A DNA stretch of 64,000 bases from Hymenobacter tibetensis (GTDB lineage Bacteria > Bacteroidota > Bacteroidia > Cytophagales > Hymenobacteraceae). The notes under the pieces are model-generated. The model saw only the letters and a program-made list of their open reading frames with translations, did not search any database and had not been told where the DNA came from. Both the position numbers and the translations under genes were made by a program. Shown one piece after another: positions 53,980-63,284 of the stretch; the first letter of the stretch is position 1, and every line of letters begins with the position of its first letter. The stretch lies in assembly GCF_022827545.1 (NCBI RefSeq), contig NZ_CP094672.1, positions 1 to 64,000 of the forward strand. Direction: 5' to 3'.

Positions 53980-54765
53980 ATGAAATCCATCCTCCTTCTC
54001 ACAGCCGCGTTAACTGCTGCTGTTCAGGCGCTGGCCCAAACCGCCAGCCCCGCCGCCAGTCCACGCGCCGCCGCCGACCAGATTGCCACTAAGAAAGGTC
54101 CGCTCACGGTGCAGCCGATTACGCATGGCAGCGTGGTGTTCACCTGGAGCGGCAAAACGATTTACGTGGACCCCTACGGCGGGGCAGAAGCCTATACCGG
54201 ACTAGCTGCGCCCGACGTCGTTCTGATAACCGACATTCACGGCGACCACCTGGACCCGAAGACGCTGGCCGGCCTTTCAGTTGGCAAGGCGCTGCTGGTG
54301 GTCCCGAAAGCGGTGGCCGATCAGTTGCCGGCAGAGCACAAAGCGCACGTGCGCGTCCTCAACAACGGTCAGCGACTCGACACGCTCGGCATGAGCGTGT
54401 CGGCTGTTCCGATGTACAATTTGCCCGACGATGCCGACGCGAGGCACCCCAAAGGCCGGGGCAATGGCTACGTGCTGAACCTGGGCGGCAAAAACGTGTA
54501 CCTATCCGGCGACACCGAAGACATTGCCGAGATGCGCGCCCTCAAGGGCATCGATGTGGCATTTGTGTGCATGAACCTGCCCTACACCATGGACGTGCAG
54601 CAGGCCGCACAGGGCGTACTGGCCTTTAAACCGGGTATCGTGTATCCGTACCACTACCGGGGCCAGAACGGCCTGAGCGACGTAGACGGCTTCAAGAAAA
54701 GCGTGAACTCGGCCAACAAGAAAATTGATGTTCGGCTGCGCAACTGGTATCCAGCAGCCAAGTAA
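53980..54765 (+). CDS. MBL fold metal-dependent hydrolase (UPF0173-like), exported
   Basis: 261 residues with a signal peptide (about 1-20, ending ALAQ). The metallo-beta-lactamase-like motif is TDIHGDHLD, with further metal ligands expected in YLSGDTED and VYPYHYRGQ. This short UPF0173/UlaG-like type includes hydrolases of lactones and phosphodiesters, but most members have no assigned substrate. It stands alone, with a strong terminator 14 bp downstream and no operon partner. Start at ATG 53980 fits the signal peptide. Confidence 0.88.
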   Translation: MKSILLLTAALTAAVQALAQTASPAASPRAAADQIATKKGPLTVQPITHGSVVFTWSGKTIYVDPYGGAEAYTGLAAPDVVLITDIHGDHLDPKTLAGLSVGKALLVVPKAVADQLPAEHKAHVRVLNNGQRLDTLGMSVSAVPMYNLPDDADARHPKGRGNGYVLNLGGKNVYLSGDTEDIAEMRALKGIDVAFVCMNLPYTMDVQQAAQGVLAFKPGIVYPYHYRGQNGLSDVDGFKKSVNSANKKIDVRLRNWYPAAK

Positions 54766-54779
54766 GGCAACTCGACTAC

Positions 54780-54822
54780 CAGCAACGCCCCGCTAAGCAG
54801 CTAGCTTAGCGGGGCGTTGCTG
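54780..54822 (+). terminator. Perfect 19-bp hairpin after the MBL hydrolase
   Basis: Arms 54780-54798 and 54804-54822 (containing CAACGCCCCGCTAAG) with a 5-nt loop AGCTA. Typical strong terminator stem, though a T tract is lacking. Confidence 0.8.
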
Positions 54823-54995
54823 ATGGTTGAAAGATTTAGAGCCGAATACCTAGCCATCCGCGTTGCAAAAGGCTAGGTGCTTGCCACTTCCTGTCTCGGC
54901 TTACCGTTACATAGTCGTGTCAACAAACACAGTAGGTTCACTTAAGATTGGGGCGGTTGCGCTAGGCGTTTCCTTCTTCCTTCCCACTGCTGCTT

Positions 54996-55304
54996 ATGTC
55001 TGCTCGCGAGTCATTTGCTTGGAAAGCGTTGTACACAACGCTTGGCATGAATAGCGTCGGCTTGCTCACAATTGTGGGGTGCAATGTCCTGCACTGGTAC
55101 TGTTTGGGCGTTGCCTATTATTTAAGTGGCGCGTTGTTTCTGGGCGTTCCGTTGTTTATCCTAACCCTATGGGGAGCCCCAGTCGGTACCTTCACTCACC
55201 CACGGCCACCCCGAGCCCAGCGCTACCGACGCCTGTTTTTCCTGAATCTGACACTCGTGGCTCTTGTGTTCCTGCCTGCGGGTATTGCCGTCTTCTTCGG
55301 CTAG
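54996..55304 (+). CDS. Small hypothetical membrane protein
   Basis: 102 residues with about three predicted membrane segments (GLLTIVGCNVLHWYCLG, AYYLSGALFLGVPLFILTLW and LFFLNLTLVALVFLPAGIAVFF) joined by a basic loop rich in Pro and Arg. Hydrophobic pattern and codon use look real, but no family was recognised. It is convergent with the third GH92 gene, which ends 93 bp away. Confidence 0.55.
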   Translation: MSARESFAWKALYTTLGMNSVGLLTIVGCNVLHWYCLGVAYYLSGALFLGVPLFILTLWGAPVGTFTHPRPPRAQRYRRLFFLNLTLVALVFLPAGIAVFFG

Positions 55305-55397
55305 CGTTGCGCCCCTGACGATACCACCAGACAAGCAAGCAAAGTACCGCCTTGGGGCTTGTGAACGGAAACCAGATAACACCGGAAGCAGGTTGGG

Positions 55398-57773
55398 TTA
55401 CTGTGCGGAAGGCGGTGGAGTTTTCGTGCCCCAGGTTTTGTTGGGCTGGTTGCCCATGGTGAACACCAGCTTTCCGCCCTGCATCAGCTCGTCGCGGTAC
55501 AGCCAGCAGTTGGCGAGAGGCTTGCCGTTCAGCGCTGCTGCCTGCACGTACCGGTTTTCTTTGGAGGTATTTTTGGCCTCGATAACCAGCTTTTTCTGGT
55601 TGCCTAGCTGAATAGTGGCTTTGCTGAAAATAGGGCTGCCTAACTCCACAATGGGCCGGGCATCGGTGAAACCCTTTACGTCGAACAAGCCCAGCGCACT
55701 GATGACGTACCACGAGCCCAATTGCCCCTGGTCTTCGTCTTGCCCGTACCCGTAGCCGTGAATGGGCTCGGTGCCGTAAAAATCGTCGCAAATCTGGCGG
55801 GTCCATTTTTGGGTTAGCCAGGGCTGACCCGAAAAGTTGAACAGCCAGCTAATGTGCAGGCAAGGCTGGTTGCCATGGTTGTAGATGGCCTTGATGCCAG
55901 CAAAAGCATCTATTTCTTTGCCGCCGCCGAAGCCCGTTTTGGCCGAGGCCGTGAAGAGACTGTCGAGGCGGTTGTTGAACTTGTCTTGGCCCAGCGCGGC
56001 AATAAGGCCGGCCGGGTTTTGCGGTACGTAAAAAGTGTACTGCATGGCGTTGCCTTCCTGGAAGCCGCGCCACGGCTCGAACGGGTTGAAGTTGCCCACG
56101 AACGTGCCATCGGCCAACTTGGGCTGCATGAGTTTGTTTTGCGGGTTCAGGATGGTTTTCCAGCCGTTGGAGAGCTTGAGCAATTGCGCGTAATCTGCCT
56201 TTTTACCCAAGGATTTGGCCATCTGGGCGGCGGCGAAGGCACTGAAGCTGTACTCCAAAGTGTGGGAGTTGGCGAAGTACGCCCCCGTAGAATCGGTTTT
56301 GTACCAGACGCCTTTGTCTTCCTTATAAGCTTCTTTGAAAGGCACGTAGCCGTACTGGGTGAAAGCCTTCACATCCATCTTGCCCGAGCCAAACGAGCGG
56401 TGGCGCCAGTTCAGCTCGTTGGCGCGCACGGCCTGGTAGGCGAGGTTCACATCGTAGTTGCGGATGCCGACCTGGTAGGCCGCCGCCACGGCCAGCCCCA
56501 CAAAATTGGTCCCGACCCCCGATACAAACTCGCTGTTCGCCAACCCGTCCCCAAACCAGCCCTTGTCGCGGTACACTTGCAGCTGGGTGTTCACGTAGTT
56601 GCCGTACCACTCGGGGTAGGATAGCGCCCACAGCTGCGTCAGGTTCCAGTAGCCACCCCAGATGGCATCGGTATTCATGAACTCGGGCTTGGGGCCGGGG
56701 CCGCTGGCCGTTAGTTGGCCTATGCGGCCGCCGTGCTGCGGGTAGGCGCCATTCACGTCGCTGGCAATGCCGCGCCCAAGCAGGGCATGAAACAGGCCGG
56801 TGTAGAACTTAACCTTGTTTTGCTCATCGGGGCCTTCCACCGTTAGTTTACTTAGCTCACGCTGCCACGTAGCTTGGGCGGCGGTGCGAGCCTGGTCGAA
56901 GGTTAGGCTACGGGCTTCCGCCAGCAGGTTGGCCTTGGCATTGGCAACTGACGTGTACGAGAGGCCCACCTTCAGCTCGATTTTTTCCTGCGCACTGGTT
57001 TGATAGTTAAGCACCAACCCCGCGCCCTTGCCTGTGGCCGAACTTGTTTGTGCCTGCGTGCCTGCGGCCGTGAAGGCCCCTACACTGGCGGGCTGCTTGC
57101 TGATTTCGCCGAAGAAGTACATGGTCACCTTGCCCTCCGGGTCGTAGGTTTGCACGTATTTGGGGTAGGTGCTCACAAAGCCCTCCACGTGCGTGGCGTC
57201 CACCATCCGAATGCTGGCATCCGTCACTTCCCCACTCTCGCCTTGCTTGTTGCCGATGTCGAGGATGATGTGGGCTTGGTTGTTTTTAGGAAACGTATAG
57301 CGGTGAAAGCCAACCCGCTTGGTGGCGGTTAGCTCGGCCGTGATGCCGTAGTCGTCGAGCAGCACGCGGTAGTAGCCTGGTTCGGCCACCTGGTTTTTCC
57401 GGTCGAAGCGCGAGCGGTAGCCGGAGTCCGGCTTGTCAAGGTCGCCGGGCTTCACGCGTAGTTCGCCCGTGGTGGGCATAAAGCTTACGCCCCCCACCTG
57501 CCACTCATGGAAATGCACGAATCCTTCAATGGAATTCTGCCGGGTGTCGTAGCCCACAGCTTCCCAGCCCGAGGGGTTGCCGTAGTGGCCATTGGTGGAG
57601 GGCGCCAGCTTGGCCATGCCGTAGGGCACGGCCGCGGGCGTGTAGAAAAACCAGCGGCTGTGCGCCGTACCGATGTTGGGGTTCACGTACTTCAGCACGC
57701 TTTGCGCACGAGACTCGCCCACTGCCAGAAGCAGTACCAGGGGCAAAACGCTGGCAGTGAAAGTCAGCTTCAT
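55398..57773 (-). CDS. GH92 family alpha-mannosidase (divergent subgroup)
   Basis: 791 residues with a signal peptide (about 1-23). GH92 motifs are present in altered form: EGNAMQYTFYVPQN (E573), YNHGNQPCLH (Q636) and QDEDQGQLGSWYVISALGLFDV. Both other GH92 proteins of the window end this motif in a Gly-x-Tyr-Pro type sequence, so this one belongs to another subgroup whose linkage or aglycone preference is not obvious. It is the last gene of the ManA-DeoR-transporter operon, 57 bp after the transporter, so its product is expected to feed mannose to that pathway. Confidence 0.92.
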   Translation of the reverse strand: MKLTFTASVLPLVLLLAVGESRAQSVLKYVNPNIGTAHSRWFFYTPAAVPYGMAKLAPSTNGHYGNPSGWEAVGYDTRQNSIEGFVHFHEWQVGGVSFMPTTGELRVKPGDLDKPDSGYRSRFDRKNQVAEPGYYRVLLDDYGITAELTATKRVGFHRYTFPKNNQAHIILDIGNKQGESGEVTDASIRMVDATHVEGFVSTYPKYVQTYDPEGKVTMYFFGEISKQPASVGAFTAAGTQAQTSSATGKGAGLVLNYQTSAQEKIELKVGLSYTSVANAKANLLAEARSLTFDQARTAAQATWQRELSKLTVEGPDEQNKVKFYTGLFHALLGRGIASDVNGAYPQHGGRIGQLTASGPGPKPEFMNTDAIWGGYWNLTQLWALSYPEWYGNYVNTQLQVYRDKGWFGDGLANSEFVSGVGTNFVGLAVAAAYQVGIRNYDVNLAYQAVRANELNWRHRSFGSGKMDVKAFTQYGYVPFKEAYKEDKGVWYKTDSTGAYFANSHTLEYSFSAFAAAQMAKSLGKKADYAQLLKLSNGWKTILNPQNKLMQPKLADGTFVGNFNPFEPWRGFQEGNAMQYTFYVPQNPAGLIAALGQDKFNNRLDSLFTASAKTGFGGGKEIDAFAGIKAIYNHGNQPCLHISWLFNFSGQPWLTQKWTRQICDDFYGTEPIHGYGYGQDEDQGQLGSWYVISALGLFDVKGFTDARPIVELGSPIFSKATIQLGNQKKLVIEAKNTSKENRYVQAAALNGKPLANCWLYRDELMQGGKLVFTMGNQPNKTWGTKTPPPSAQ

Positions 57774-57830
57774 AAAACGATTTTAAGTGATACAGTGCCC
57801 TAGCACAATCCGTAAGTAGACGCTGATTGG

Positions 57831-59228
57831 CTACTGCCAGCTCCGCTCGATTTCTTCCAAGGTTCGACCTTTTGTTTCGGGTACGGCCCGCCACACAAAC
57901 CCAAAGGTGAGAGCCGAAAGCACCGCGTAAAGCCCAAACGCGCCGCTTAGTCCGGCGGCTTTCACCAACGACAGGAAAGTGAACGAGATGAAGGTGCAGG
58001 CTATCCAGAGCGCAACCGTGGCCAGCGAGGCGGCCCGCCCGCGCACCGCATTCGGGAAAATCTCGGTAATCACAACCCACACGCCCGGTCCTAGCCCCAC
58101 CGCGAAACAGGCCACGTACAGCATGATAAGCCCCAGCAACCATGGCCCCGGCGCGTGCAGTTGCAACGCCACCACCAGCGCGCCCAGCGCCAGCGCCATG
58201 CCTCCCGAAGCCACAAGCAACAACGGCTTACGTCCTACCCGGTCGATGATGAACAGCGCCACAATAGTGCCCGCGAAGTTGATGCCCCCGATGAGGGCGT
58301 TGGCGCCAATAGCCGACGCAGCACTTTGCCCACTATGCTCGGTGAAAATGATCGAGCCGTAGTACAGGATGGTATTGATGCCCGTAATCTGCTGCAACAC
58401 CGCCAGTACCACCGCGATACGCAACGGTTGGCGCAGGCGCGGCTGGTATAAGTTGGCTTCTTCGCCGCGCTCGGCTACCAGGGCAGCCTGAATTTCGGCG
58501 GCTTCGGTGGCGGCGGCCACGGGGCCGTTGAGGCGGGTGAGCGTACCCAGCGCCTCAGCGTCACGCCCCCGGCCTAGCAGCCAGCGCGGACTTTCGGGCA
58601 CTAGCAGCAGCGTGACCATGAAGAGCACCGAAGGCAAGGCTGCCGACGCAAACATCCACCGCCACGACGCCACGCCCAGATCGGCCAGGTAATAGCTAGC
58701 AACGTAAGCCAAAAGAATACCCGTGACGATGGCCAATTGGTTGAGAGTCACTAACTGCCCGCGAATGCGAGCCGGGGCAATTTCGGCGATGTAGAGCGGC
58801 ACCAGCAACGAAGCCACCCCGATAGCCAAGCCACCTGCTAGCCGCGCCACCACAAACTCGGTGAGCGTGCGCGGCACCGCCGCGGCCAGCGCCGAAAGCG
58901 TGAACAGCGCCGCCGCCCCAAACAGCAACCGGCGGCGCCCGTATCGGTCGGTGAGCCAGCCGGCGAGGGCAGCACCAGCCACCGCTCCAAACAAGATGCT
59001 GCTGGCGGCCAACTCGGTTTGCGAATCAGTTAAGTTGAAATCCTTTTTCAGAAAGATCAAGGCGCCGTTGATAATGGCCGTGTCGAAACCGAAAAGCAGC
59101 CCGCCCAGCGCCGCCACAACCGCAATCAAGTAAACATAGCCCGCCTTGCCGGTTGAGTTGGCATCGGGGGTGTGCGGTCCAGCACTAGGTTCGCGCGGGA
59201 TGGGACTCGGGGAAGCGTGCGGAGGCAT
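57831..59228 (-). CDS. Sugar porter family MFS transporter (XylE-like)
   Basis: 465 residues with 12 membrane segments and the sugar porter signatures LFGFDTAIINGAL, GWLTDRYGRRRLL (loop 2-3), PLYIAEIAPARIRGQLV, VPESPRWLLGRGR and, at the C terminus, VPETKGRTLEEIE. It is a proton symporter or facilitator for hexoses. The locus (ManA, GH92 and DeoR) suggests mannose as the main substrate; that is an inference. The gene is between deoR (137 bp upstream) and GH92. Confidence 0.9.
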   Translation of the reverse strand: MPPHASPSPIPREPSAGPHTPDANSTGKAGYVYLIAVVAALGGLLFGFDTAIINGALIFLKKDFNLTDSQTELAASSILFGAVAGAALAGWLTDRYGRRRLLFGAAALFTLSALAAAVPRTLTEFVVARLAGGLAIGVASLLVPLYIAEIAPARIRGQLVTLNQLAIVTGILLAYVASYYLADLGVASWRWMFASAALPSVLFMVTLLLVPESPRWLLGRGRDAEALGTLTRLNGPVAAATEAAEIQAALVAERGEEANLYQPRLRQPLRIAVVLAVLQQITGINTILYYGSIIFTEHSGQSAASAIGANALIGGINFAGTIVALFIIDRVGRKPLLLVASGGMALALGALVVALQLHAPGPWLLGLIMLYVACFAVGLGPGVWVVITEIFPNAVRGRAASLATVALWIACTFISFTFLSLVKAAGLSGAFGLYAVLSALTFGFVWRAVPETKGRTLEEIERSWQ

Positions 59229-59365
59229 AGTACGAGGTAGTAAGAGCGGTAAGAATCAAGTATAAAAGCAGGGTATCTTCTGACGGGCCCGCCTACTCTC
59301 AAGGCACACCTATCCTTCCCTGGCTGGAGGCAAGCCAAGCAATTGGGGATTCGCGCCGCCAGGTA

Positions 59366-60166
59366 TCACACCAGCAACACGTCTATTCCGAGCTGGCGAA
59401 AGGGAGCTACTTGCTCTTCGGTGGCGCCGGTGTCGGTGATGAGCTGATGCACTTCGGTGGTGGGGCAGATAAGCGAGGTAGCAACTGTGCCGAGCTTGGT
59501 ATAGTCGGCCACTACAATGCGGCGCTTGGCCTGGCGTATCATCACTTGAATTACAGCGGCTTCCTCGGGGTGCAGGGAGGTCAGGCCCTTCTGGGCGTCG
59601 ATGCCATTGACGCCGATAAAGACCTTATCTACAAAGAACTGGCTGAGCGCCTGCGTGGTGGCGGGCCCTACCAGCGAAAACCAGCCGCCCGTCAGAAAGC
59701 CCCCCGTCACGAACACGCGCACATCGTGGCGGTGGCTTAGTTCCATGGCCACGTTCACGGTGTTGGTGACAACCGTCACGTTGGCTTCCGAGCGGAGGCT
59801 ACGCGTGACTTGCGTGGTGGTGGTGCCGGCCGTGAGGGATATGGTTTCGCCGGATTGGATGAGCGCCGCGGCGGCCAGCCCGATGCGGCGCTTCTCGGCT
59901 AGGTTGCGGTCTATCTGGTCGTGAAAACTGGAATTATACCGAAAGGGCTCGTAGAGTAGCGGTTCGCGGGGTACGGCGCCGCCGTGCGTGCGCCGTAAGC
60001 GGCCCTGCTGCTCTAGCTCCATTAAGTCGCGCCGCACAGTCACCACCGATACGCCAAACAACGTGGCCAGTTCCTCAACAGCCACAGTGCCGGTGTGCAA
60101 CAGCTTTTCCACAATGGTTTGGGCGCGGACCGCCGCGGCGTTGTCGGGAGTTAGGAAATCAGACAT
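59366..60166 (-). CDS. DeoR family transcriptional regulator
   Basis: 266 residues with a DeoR-type winged HTH (VEELATLFGVSVVTVRRDLMELEQQGRLRRTHGGAV, about residues 31-65, written as contiguous family text in parts) and the DeoRC sensor fold with ISLTAGTTTTQVTRSL and VFIGVNGID. DeoR-family effectors are usually phosphorylated sugars, here probably mannose-6-P or fructose-6-P. It is inside the operon it likely controls. An inverted repeat of TTCGTTT in the divergent promoter region (62217-62237) is the probable site and would allow autoregulation. Confidence 0.9.
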   Translation of the reverse strand: MSDFLTPDNAAAVRAQTIVEKLLHTGTVAVEELATLFGVSVVTVRRDLMELEQQGRLRRTHGGAVPREPLLYEPFRYNSSFHDQIDRNLAEKRRIGLAAAALIQSGETISLTAGTTTTQVTRSLRSEANVTVVTNTVNVAMELSHRHDVRVFVTGGFLTGGWFSLVGPATTQALSQFFVDKVFIGVNGIDAQKGLTSLHPEEAAVIQVMIRQAKRRIVVADYTKLGTVATSLICPTTEVHQLITDTGATEEQVAPFRQLGIDVLLV

Positions 60167-60238
60167 TGGGTTGAGCGGGTTTACAAGTGGCTTTCCAAGT
60201 GAAGTTAGCCACCTACCTGTGGCCTGGCTGTTCTACGA

Positions 60239-62008
60239 CTAGGTGCGCACGTACGCTTTCATAGTGGCGCACTCCGTACCGACCGCCGAACCGTGGGGCC
60301 GAATGGTGTAGGCGCCTACCGCCGCCGGCACAATAAACGTTTCCGCATAATGCACCACAAAAGGCTCGAAAGCACCGTTTGGGCTTTCAACGAGGGCTTC
60401 CGTGCCCTGCACCAGGTTGAGCACCTGCACGCCGCCGTGCGTATGATGCGGCACCACGTCCGTAAACCAGTGGCGGCGCGTCTCGATAAATTCCCGCTCG
60501 TGTAACCCCGTGCGCTCTTCGCGCCAGCCGGGGCCACTGCCCACGGGTTCCACTTGGTTGACGAGGTGCTGCGTTACCCAAGCGGTGGTGCGGTCGGGCA
60601 CGATGTTGGCCGCGCCGTGCTCGAGGTGGATGGGCCGGGGCCGGCCGTCGAGCCCAAGACGCGCCCAATCCCAGAGCTTGAAGGTGAAAATGTAAGGGGT
60701 AGCTGAAATTTCCAGCACCATGGCATTGGCCCCCGAGCAGTGAATGGTACCGGCCGGAATCAGAAAGTGGTCGTGTGGGCGCGCCGGAAACTCGTTGACG
60801 TACTTGGCCGCAGGAAAAGGAACGGCATTGTCTTGCTGAGCGCGCTGTAACTCCTCCAGCATAGTCGGGAAATCCACTTTTTCCTTCAGGCCCAGATACA
60901 CCACCGCGTCTGGTTTGGCGTCCAGCATGTAGTAGCTCTCGTCTTGCGTGTAAGCCAGGCCAAACTTGTCTTGCGCGTACTCGGTGAGTGGGTGCACTTG
61001 CAGCGAAAGGTTGCCGCCGCCCATGGTATCAAGAAAGTCGAAACGGATAGGAAACTCGGTCCCGAACCGCCCGTGCACCGCCTCCCCTAGTAACTCGCGA
61101 GGATGCGCAAAAACCAAGTTGATGCTCGGAATTTCCACGCGTGCCTCGCCAAAACCCAGTAGCAGCGAGTTTTCTTCGGGCACGCAGTCGAAGCCCCAGG
61201 CGTAGTTCGCTGGGCCCTCGGGCAAGTCACAGACTTCGCGCAGCCATTGCCCACCCCAGGGGCCGGGGTCGAAAAAGGGCACCACCCGGAACGGGCGCCG
61301 CACGGCCGCCGCCAGCCCGGCCCGCAGGTCGGCCCCGCGGACAAGTTTGGGGGCAGCAGGGCCGTTGGTATCGAGCAGGAAGTCGGCGCGGGGCAGCACC
61401 TGCTTTTTCAAGCGGTCGGCGGCTCGCCAATCCACAAAAAAAGCGCGCTTGTACTTCAGGCTGGCCTTCTCACCGAAGTTGGTACTGCCTAAGTTGGCAA
61501 TTTCGTTGCGCCGCTGCCGCAGCTGGATTTCCCAACGAGCCAAGTCGGCGTACACTACCACGGCAGGAGTTGGATGCACTAAGGTGGCCCCGGTGCCCAC
61601 TATCACCACCAACTTACCCGCAGCCACAGCCAGTGTTTCTTGCGCTTGTTGGAGTTGCTGCGGGTTGAAAAAATCGGCAACGGTCAGCCCGTTGAGCCGG
61701 CCAAACACGGGGTCGTCGGTGAGCGGGCCGGCCACTAGCGCGTCAATTTCAGCAGGAAGCTGGTACAAGTCGTCGGCTACTAGGCACAGGGCTGGCTGCA
61801 AGGCTTGCGTTAGTTCTTGCTGTAGCTGCTTTAGGTTGGTGCCGGGGTAGCATTCCACGGCTAGTACCAGTGGGTGGGTGGGGACAGTCGGTGCTGCTTG
61901 CAGCGCTTTTTGCAACGCTCCCACAATGGCAGGCCACCCGATTTGGCAAGCATCAGCCTCTGCCGCTACCAGCACGAAGGGAAACTTGTCGTAGTTGGAG
62001 GAGCGCAT
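60239..62008 (-). CDS. manA: Class I mannose-6-phosphate isomerase
   Basis: About 589 residues from MRSSNYDKFPFVLVAAE. The C-terminal half is the zinc cupin of phosphomannose isomerase: NLSLQVHPLTEYAQ, IPAGTIHCSGANAMVLEIS and HTHGGVQVLNLV. The N-terminal 250 residues form an extra domain, present in many Bacteroidota ManA proteins, with a kinase- or P-loop-like look but no clear active site. It interconverts mannose-6-P and fructose-6-P, bringing mannose into glycolysis. A start at 62035 adds nine residues. First gene of the operon with deoR, transporter and GH92. Confidence 0.88.
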   Translation of the reverse strand: MRSSNYDKFPFVLVAAEADACQIGWPAIVGALQKALQAAPTVPTHPLVLAVECYPGTNLKQLQQELTQALQPALCLVADDLYQLPAEIDALVAGPLTDDPVFGRLNGLTVADFFNPQQLQQAQETLAVAAGKLVVIVGTGATLVHPTPAVVVYADLARWEIQLRQRRNEIANLGSTNFGEKASLKYKRAFFVDWRAADRLKKQVLPRADFLLDTNGPAAPKLVRGADLRAGLAAAVRRPFRVVPFFDPGPWGGQWLREVCDLPEGPANYAWGFDCVPEENSLLLGFGEARVEIPSINLVFAHPRELLGEAVHGRFGTEFPIRFDFLDTMGGGNLSLQVHPLTEYAQDKFGLAYTQDESYYMLDAKPDAVVYLGLKEKVDFPTMLEELQRAQQDNAVPFPAAKYVNEFPARPHDHFLIPAGTIHCSGANAMVLEISATPYIFTFKLWDWARLGLDGRPRPIHLEHGAANIVPDRTTAWVTQHLVNQVEPVGSGPGWREERTGLHEREFIETRRHWFTDVVPHHTHGGVQVLNLVQGTEALVESPNGAFEPFVVHYAETFIVPAAVGAYTIRPHGSAVGTECATMKAYVRT

Positions 62009-62367
62009 AGGGCCAGTGGTTGGGAGGTAAGACAAAAGGGTGGTACTGCCCTATGTGTAACAAGGCTAAGCTTCCGGGGCTGGGTTCACTGACCCCATCT
62101 GCTGGTAGGAGCTTTTGCACCGCTACACGTGAGGTATCGGCCAAGGGTTTGCACTAGCTACTCCTATCACGAGAAGTGGTGAGCAGCTGTGTTTGCAAAT
62201 ATTGACATTAAAAATGTTCGTTTCATAACAAAACGAAAATAAATTCTTTTTATTTGTCTCACCACTGTAAGCGCTCAACTGCTAGTCTAGAGTTAGGAGC
62301 TAGGAAAGCAGCTACTTCGTTAAGCCCGCCCAGGTGGCGTCCATCCCCTTTATCTTACCGTTGTTCT
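62009..62367. other. Divergent regulatory region manA / BadF-type kinase
   Basis: Contains the DeoR-like operator and AT-rich promoter DNA. A minus AATATTTG near 62200 is a weak -7 candidate. Nothing else was seen. Confidence 0.5.
62217..62237. promoter_or_regulatory. DeoR-type operator candidate
   Basis: Perfect inverted repeat TTCGTTT-N7-AAACGAA in the manA / BadF-kinase divergent region, 209 bp upstream of manA and 131 bp upstream of the kinase. The AT-rich surroundings fit promoter DNA, but no full promoter was resolved. Confidence 0.6.
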
Positions 62368-63216
62368 ATGATTCTGATAGCTGATGGCGGCTCTACCAAG
62401 ACCACATGGTGCGTAGTGGAAGCTCACACGTCTCGCTCCTTCTTCCACACGGAAGGCTACAACCCAGAATTCATTGACACGCTGGGTATTATCGCCTCGT
62501 TGCAGCAAAACTTACCCACAACCCTGGCCACGGCTGCCATAACGGAAGTGCACTACTACGGTGCTAGCGTGGTGTCGGCGCTACAAGTCGCGACGGTGGT
62601 GAATGCTATGCAGGCGGTGTTCACGCAAGCCCGCGTGTTTGTGGGCCACGACTTGCTAGCGGCAGCGCGGGCCTTGTTGGGACAAGAGCCGGGGTTTGCG
62701 GCTATTCTAGGCACGGGCACCAACTCGTGCGTGTACGATGGAGCGCGCATTACGCACAACGTAGACTCGCTGGGCTATTTTTTGGGCGACGAAGGCAGCG
62801 GCGCTTTCCTTGGCAAAGCGTTGCTGCGCGACTACTTGCGCGGGCAGATGCCCGCCCGCCTGGAAGGGGAATTTCGTACGACGTACAACATGGAGCGCGA
62901 GGCAATTATGGATCGGCTCTATAACCACCCTTTTCCGAACCGCTTCGTGGCCAGCTTCGCCAAGTTCGCCTACGACCACAGCAGCGCAACCTATTGCCAG
63001 CAACTGGTAGCGGAAGCATTCGACCTGTTTTTCCGAAATATCATCACTCAGTATCCCGCTTACCAGGCCTATACCTTCAACTGCGTGGGGTCGGTGGGGT
63101 ATAGCTTCCGCGATGCACTAACCCAGGTAGCCACTGCGCACGGCATGGCAGTCGGCAAAATCATCCGCGCGCCCATCGACGACTTGGTTTCCTATCATCT
63201 GGCCGCTGTCAGCTAA
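62368..63216 (+). CDS. BadF/BadG/BcrA/BcrD-type ATPase, probable N-acetylglucosamine or sugar kinase
   Basis: About 282 residues from MILIADGGSTKTTWCVVE, the phosphate-1 motif of the ASKHA fold. AILGTGTNSCVYDG and YFLGDEGSGAFLGKALLRDYLRG match the GlcNAc kinase-like branch of the family. The frame is open to 62254, but the protein starts at the ATG in front of the ATP-binding motif. It is expected to phosphorylate GlcNAc or a related sugar in the cytoplasm, with a DeoR-like site in its upstream region. The locus is otherwise for mannose, so a mixed amino-sugar and mannose use is suggested. Confidence 0.85.
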   Translation: MILIADGGSTKTTWCVVEAHTSRSFFHTEGYNPEFIDTLGIIASLQQNLPTTLATAAITEVHYYGASVVSALQVATVVNAMQAVFTQARVFVGHDLLAAARALLGQEPGFAAILGTGTNSCVYDGARITHNVDSLGYFLGDEGSGAFLGKALLRDYLRGQMPARLEGEFRTTYNMEREAIMDRLYNHPFPNRFVASFAKFAYDHSSATYCQQLVAEAFDLFFRNIITQYPAYQAYTFNCVGSVGYSFRDALTQVATAHGMAVGKIIRAPIDDLVSYHLAAVS

Positions 63217-63237
63217 CCCGTTGAACACGGCCAAGCT

Positions 63238-63261
63238 CCAGTACGAACGTAGCCGTACTGG
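63238..63261. terminator. Hairpin between convergent genes
   Basis: Arms CCAGTACG and CGTACTGG with an 8-nt loop lie 22 bp after the kinase stop and 23 bp before the bestrophin stop. A bidirectional terminator is likely. Confidence 0.55.
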
Positions 63262-63284
63262 AAGCTGAAAGCTGCGCAACCTGC

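Noticed and set aside
60243..60250. GTGCGCAC octamer resembling the operator core
   Set aside because: It lies in the coding end of manA, is only 8 bp and has no partner site.
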